Source: Candidatus Pelearchaeum sp. (GTDB taxonomy: Archaea > Thermoproteota > Nitrososphaeria_A > Caldarchaeales > Caldarchaeaceae). From it: a stretch of 7,903 nucleotides of DNA. Location: assembly GCA_015520425.1 (NCBI GenBank), contig WAQC01000050.1, positions 1-7,903 of the forward strand, written 5' to 3'. The notes below the pieces were generated by a model. That model did not search any database. It was not told the origin of the DNA and worked only from the letters and a program-made list of their open reading frames with translations. The translations under genes and the position numbers were made by a program. Of the stretch, positions 5,543-7,903 are shown piece by piece (the first letter of the stretch is position 1; the number at the start of each line of letters is the position of its first letter).

Positions 5543-6745
5543 ATGCCTATTGAATGCGGCAAATTATTTTCAATTTTTATGGGTTTTGAAGGATTGGCGG
5601 GACAGATGGTAGGAGCATACATTATAATCATGTTATATAGCCATGGTGTAGATAAGGAATTTGTAGGAATCCTCTTCTCAATCTACCTAATTACTGTATT
5701 ATTACTTGATTACCCAACTGGAGGACTTGCAGATACTGTCGGTAGAAGAGGAATTCATGCGTTGGGCCTATTTTTAGAAGGCGTAAGTCTGCTTTTAATA
5801 TCAATCTTCCCCAACAATAATATAATCCTAACACTTGCCTTCATCATATCAGGAATAGGTTTTGCTATGATGTCAGGAAGTTTTAGCGCATGGTTTGTAG
5901 ATGAGGCCAAAAAGCTATTTGATGATTCAGAAGCCGCTAAAAAATATATGGAAAAGCATTTTAGTTTATCTTACGGACTAAACAGCGGATTAGGTCTTAT
6001 AGGAGCATTAGCAGCCTCTTTTATCAGCACTCTAAGCATAACCCATCCAATAATGATAGGTGGAATAATCTACCTACTTCTTGCTCCGACATTAATTATA
6101 CTAGCTAACGAGAACTATGGACGTGTAGGAACCCCATTTAAAACCGTTATTGAAGGCGGTAAAATAACCATAAGAAAACCAACCATACTAGTAGTTATCA
6201 TTGCTTTTAGCATTATAGGAAGTTCCTTCATGATATTCGCTGTCAGTTGGCAACTATTTATTGCCGACATCTACAAACTCCCACAATGGTCTTATGGAAT
6301 AATATTCTCCATCATGCTCACCGCCATGACAGCAGGTAGCTTTTCAGCAAAATACCTCACCAAAACATTCTCATACCGTATCATATTACCCGCGATATTA
6401 ATATCAATGGCATTCTCTCTATCACTGATTGGAATCTACCAAAACCTATACACAACAATCACATTATTCATATTCATCGAGTATATAATGGGGATATTTA
6501 GACCAATTACAAGCGTATTCATAAATGAACTTATTCCCTCAGATGTCAGAGCCACCATTCTATCCCTCTACTCCACCATAAACTCACTATTCTCATCAGG
6601 AGGAAGTTACCTAGCTGGACACCTTGCTAAAATGAAGGAATACACACTACTCTACCTACTAAGCGGATTAATAACCATCTTATCTATCTCATTACTAATC
6701 AAACCACTATTAAACCAAAAGAAAAATAACTCGCGCCCCCAATAA
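5543..6745 (+). CDS. Major facilitator superfamily (MFS) transporter
   Basis: A 400-residue integral membrane protein with about 12 predicted helices in two groups of six (roughly 9-32, 40-58, 70-89, 93-118, 148-164, 169-188, then 213-235, 250-270, 279-298, 302-325, 337-360, 367-387). The MFS motif A appears between helices 2 and 3 as DYPTGGLADTVGRRG (56-70). A second common MFS pattern, DVRATILSLYSTINSLFSS, lies before and within helix 11. The substrate cannot be told; such proteins often export drugs or small metabolites. The start at 5543 is chosen because GAGGGAG (5531-5537) sits 5 bp upstream and the TATA box at 5492 lies before it; a TTG at 5489 would add 18 residues. The gene is AT-rich with many TTA, ATA and AAA codons, unlike the cox genes, and lies between two pseudogenes, suggesting foreign origin. 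Confidence 0.88.
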   Translation: MPIECGKLFSIFMGFEGLAGQMVGAYIIIMLYSHGVDKEFVGILFSIYLITVLLLDYPTGGLADTVGRRGIHALGLFLEGVSLLLISIFPNNNIILTLAFIISGIGFAMMSGSFSAWFVDEAKKLFDDSEAAKKYMEKHFSLSYGLNSGLGLIGALAASFISTLSITHPIMIGGIIYLLLAPTLIILANENYGRVGTPFKTVIEGGKITIRKPTILVVIIAFSIIGSSFMIFAVSWQLFIADIYKLPQWSYGIIFSIMLTAMTAGSFSAKYLTKTFSYRIILPAILISMAFSLSLIGIYQNLYTTITLFIFIEYIMGIFRPITSVFINELIPSDVRATILSLYSTINSLFSSGGSYLAGHLAKMKEYTLLYLLSGLITILSISLLIKPLLNQKKNNSRPQ

Positions 6746-6762
6746 TATTACACATACCCAAG

Positions 6763-7010
6763 CAGAAAGACCAGATAAGGAATATTAAGATAATTACACA
6801 CATCAATCATGGAAAACGACCACTACCAATAGCCTCTTAGCCACAACAGGACTACTACCCCAGCTCATAGACATGACGCTCACTCTAGACTACCTAGAAG
6901 AAGAACAACAACGACAAATGACCATAAAGGCTGCAAACATATCATTGTATTACTAGATGAACGGTAAACCATATGTTATAAATATGATAGACACACTGGG
7001 TCACATATAA
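6763..7010 (+). pseudogene. fusA: Relic of the N-terminal G domain of archaeal elongation factor 2
   Basis: This stretch carries no intact open frame but translates to the start of aEF-2. From 6763 the frame reads QKDQIRNIKIITHINHGK, matching 'EQIRNIGIIAHIDHGK' with the P-loop GK. One A is missing after the GGAAAA run (6811-6816). In the restored frame (from 6819) it continues TTTNSLLATTGLLPQ, then LDYLEEEQQRQMTIKAA and NISLYY (switch I region), then a TAG stop (6954) where EF-2 has Glu. MNGKPYVINMIDTLGHI follows (the G3 motif DTPGH with Pro changed to Leu), and a TAA at 7008. The order and spacing match EF-2 for about 80 residues, roughly its residues 15-100. The first residues and more than 600 C-terminal residues are absent. 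A faint IRSLG after 7016 may echo the following 'VTRSLRV'. It is clearly nonfunctional as a translation factor. Confidence 0.88.
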
Positions 7011-7179
7011 TTAATTAGGAGTTTAGGTAATTATATTTCCCCATTAATATAACCTAAATGGTTAGCATTTATGAAGGCTTTATAAACTATATTGGTATTT
7101 TAGCTTGCTAGCACGTTTACAATTTAACAATTCCTCTAAGAGTTATTGCTCTTTGGAGCTTATCTTTTCGGGAAAGCTC
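7011..7179. other. AT-rich intergenic stretch with a promoter-like box
   Basis: No gene is supported here. CTTTATAAAC (7078-7087) is a perfect-looking TATA box on the plus strand, but no ATG with a usable frame follows within the expected distance, so it could serve an unseen small RNA or be chance. Downstream of vapC (minus strand), short hairpins GAGCTT/AAGCTC (7156-7161 with 7174-7179) and AAGAG/CTCTT (7138-7142 with 7149-7153) are visible. They lack a convincing T-run, so a terminator is not claimed. Confidence 0.35.
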
Positions 7180-7632
7180 TTATTTAGGTCCCAAGTATTG
7201 GCAGTCCACTCCTTCTTTTAATGCTATCTCGTGGATTAGCTTGTCTCCTGTATATAGTCTATCAGCTCCTATGTCTTTGGCTGAGAGTATCTGCAACGCA
7301 TCAGCCTCGTAGATATGGTATCTCTCTACTAGTTGCCAACATTGAACCAGAATTCTAGCCTTCACAGGCATTATCTTTAGTAGCCTAAGCTTTAGGAGGC
7401 GAAGAGTATCACTTAAGAATTGCTGCCTTGCTTTTCTATAGTTAGCGTCATCTAGCCAGTCCCTTCTGCGGTATTTATCAAGCACCCCAAGCACTTCCCC
7501 TATGTTCCATATGGAGAAAGACAGCCTAATATCGCCGCTATAAGCTCTATCGTATAGCTCCTGTACAACGTCGCTCCCATGCTCAGCCACGTAGCGCTTC
7601 ACTATGGCGCTTGAGTCTAGGTAAGCCAACAT
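7180..7632 (-). CDS. vapC: VapC-type PIN-domain ribonuclease toxin
   Basis: A 150-residue PIN-domain protein, probably the toxin of a type II toxin-antitoxin pair that cuts RNA when free of its antitoxin. All acidic catalytic positions of the fold are visible: Asp6 in YLDSSAIVKRY, Glu46 in SIWNIGEVLGVLDK, Asp111 in YEADALQI and Asp130 in LYTGDKLI, which would hold Mg2+ or Mn2+. It is slightly longer than the usual 125-140 residues because of a longer helical middle (about 60-100, including the basic LRLLKLRLLK). It starts 3 bp after the stop of the antitoxin gene, so the two are co-transcribed and probably translationally coupled. GAGG inside the end of the antitoxin gene may serve as ribosome site. 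No frame damage is seen. Confidence 0.9.
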   Translation of the reverse strand: MLAYLDSSAIVKRYVAEHGSDVVQELYDRAYSGDIRLSFSIWNIGEVLGVLDKYRRRDWLDDANYRKARQQFLSDTLRLLKLRLLKIMPVKARILVQCWQLVERYHIYEADALQILSAKDIGADRLYTGDKLIHEIALKEGVDCQYLGPK

Positions 7633-7635
7633 AAG

Positions 7636-7903
7636 CTAAATCCTCGACTCCCTCAGCTCCCTGATGGCCTTTCCAGCATCGGTTGCTACCTTAGGCCTAA
7701 CTGGCGTAACAGTCAAGGGCTGTTCTTCGAGGTCTAAAATTTCCTTAAGGGAATTGATTACAAGGTCTTCGCAGACCACATCCTCCAGAGCCTCCTCAAC
7801 AGCCTGACTAAGCGCCCTCAAACCCCTCTCCCTCCCCACCCTCTCCCTAAACCTCTCCCACAACTCCCTGTCTACGACGATGCTCGTCTTGACCTTCTTA
7901 TCC
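7636..7903 (-). CDS. vapB: Ribbon-helix-helix (VapB/CopG-like) antitoxin, 5' end outside window
   Basis: The frame stays open through the right edge, so at least 88 residues are visible and the true start is just outside; the TTG at 7863 would remove the DNA-binding strand. The visible N-terminus KKVKTSIVVDRELWERF is the beta strand and first helix of a ribbon-helix-helix domain. RVGRERGLRALSQAVEEAL, the turn and second helix, follows. The C-terminal part (about residues 45-88, rich in Pro and charged residues, ending IRELRESRI) would be the toxin-binding tail. Placement immediately before vapC with a 3-bp gap fits an antitoxin that represses its own operon and masks VapC. The CopG-like versus other RHH subfamily is not decided. 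Confidence 0.83.
   Translation of the reverse strand, partial: DKKVKTSIVVDRELWERFRERVGRERGLRALSQAVEEALEDVVCEDLVINSLKEILDLEEQPLTVTPVRPKVATDAGKAIRELRESRI

Noticed and set aside
7022..7058. Inverted repeat TTTAGGT / ACCTAAA
   Set aside because: Only 7 bp with a 23-bp AT-rich spacer and no consistent inner pairing; likely chance.
1..7903. tRNA, rRNA, CRISPR array or insertion sequence
   Set aside because: No T-loop pattern, spaced repeat series, transposase or terminal inverted repeats were found by reading both strands.

Overview
The window looks like part of the genome of an archaeon, most likely a thermophilic member of the Thermoproteota (Crenarchaeota) or a near relative. Supporting signs are archaeal TATA boxes about 25-30 bp before predicted transcript starts, GGTGA-type Shine-Dalgarno sites, heavy use of ATA and AGG codons, a VapBC toxin-antitoxin pair, and a decayed piece of an archaeal-type elongation factor 2 gene. 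The species cannot be named from this sequence alone.

Left part (1-4749, GC-rich): a molybdenum hydroxylase / aerobic CO dehydrogenase-type (Cox) cluster. An XdhC/CoxF-like maturation factor enters from the left edge on the plus strand. It meets, tail to tail with 4 bp between them, a minus-strand pair encoding a von Willebrand A protein (CoxE) and its AAA+ ATPase partner (CoxD). A 117-bp divergent promoter region separates coxD from a plus-strand operon of FAD subunit (CoxM), two-[2Fe-2S] subunit (CoxS) and SRPBCC protein (CoxG). CoxM and CoxS would carry electrons away from a molybdopterin subunit (CoxL). CoxD, CoxE and XdhC/CoxF would mature its active site, and CoxG would help attach the enzyme to the membrane or quinone pool. 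CoxL itself is not in the window, so the substrate (CO, an aldehyde or another compound) is not settled.

Middle part (4750-7179, AT-rich): an accessory or decaying stretch. It holds a possible 30-residue leucine-rich peptide, a GrpB-family pseudogene (5' truncated and frameshifted), an apparently intact 12-helix MFS transporter whose promoter overlaps a perfect 13-bp inverted repeat, and a previously unmarked pseudogene of the N-terminal G domain of archaeal EF-2 with one frameshift and two stop codons. The change in base composition and the gene debris on both sides of the transporter suggest transferred or rearranged DNA.

Right part (7180-7903): a minus-strand VapBC operon, with a complete PIN-domain toxin and a ribbon-helix-helix antitoxin whose first codons lie beyond the right edge.

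The main points for a second look are the EF-2 relic, the palindromic MFS promoter, the Cox cluster without its catalytic subunit, and the basic tails on CoxS and CoxG.
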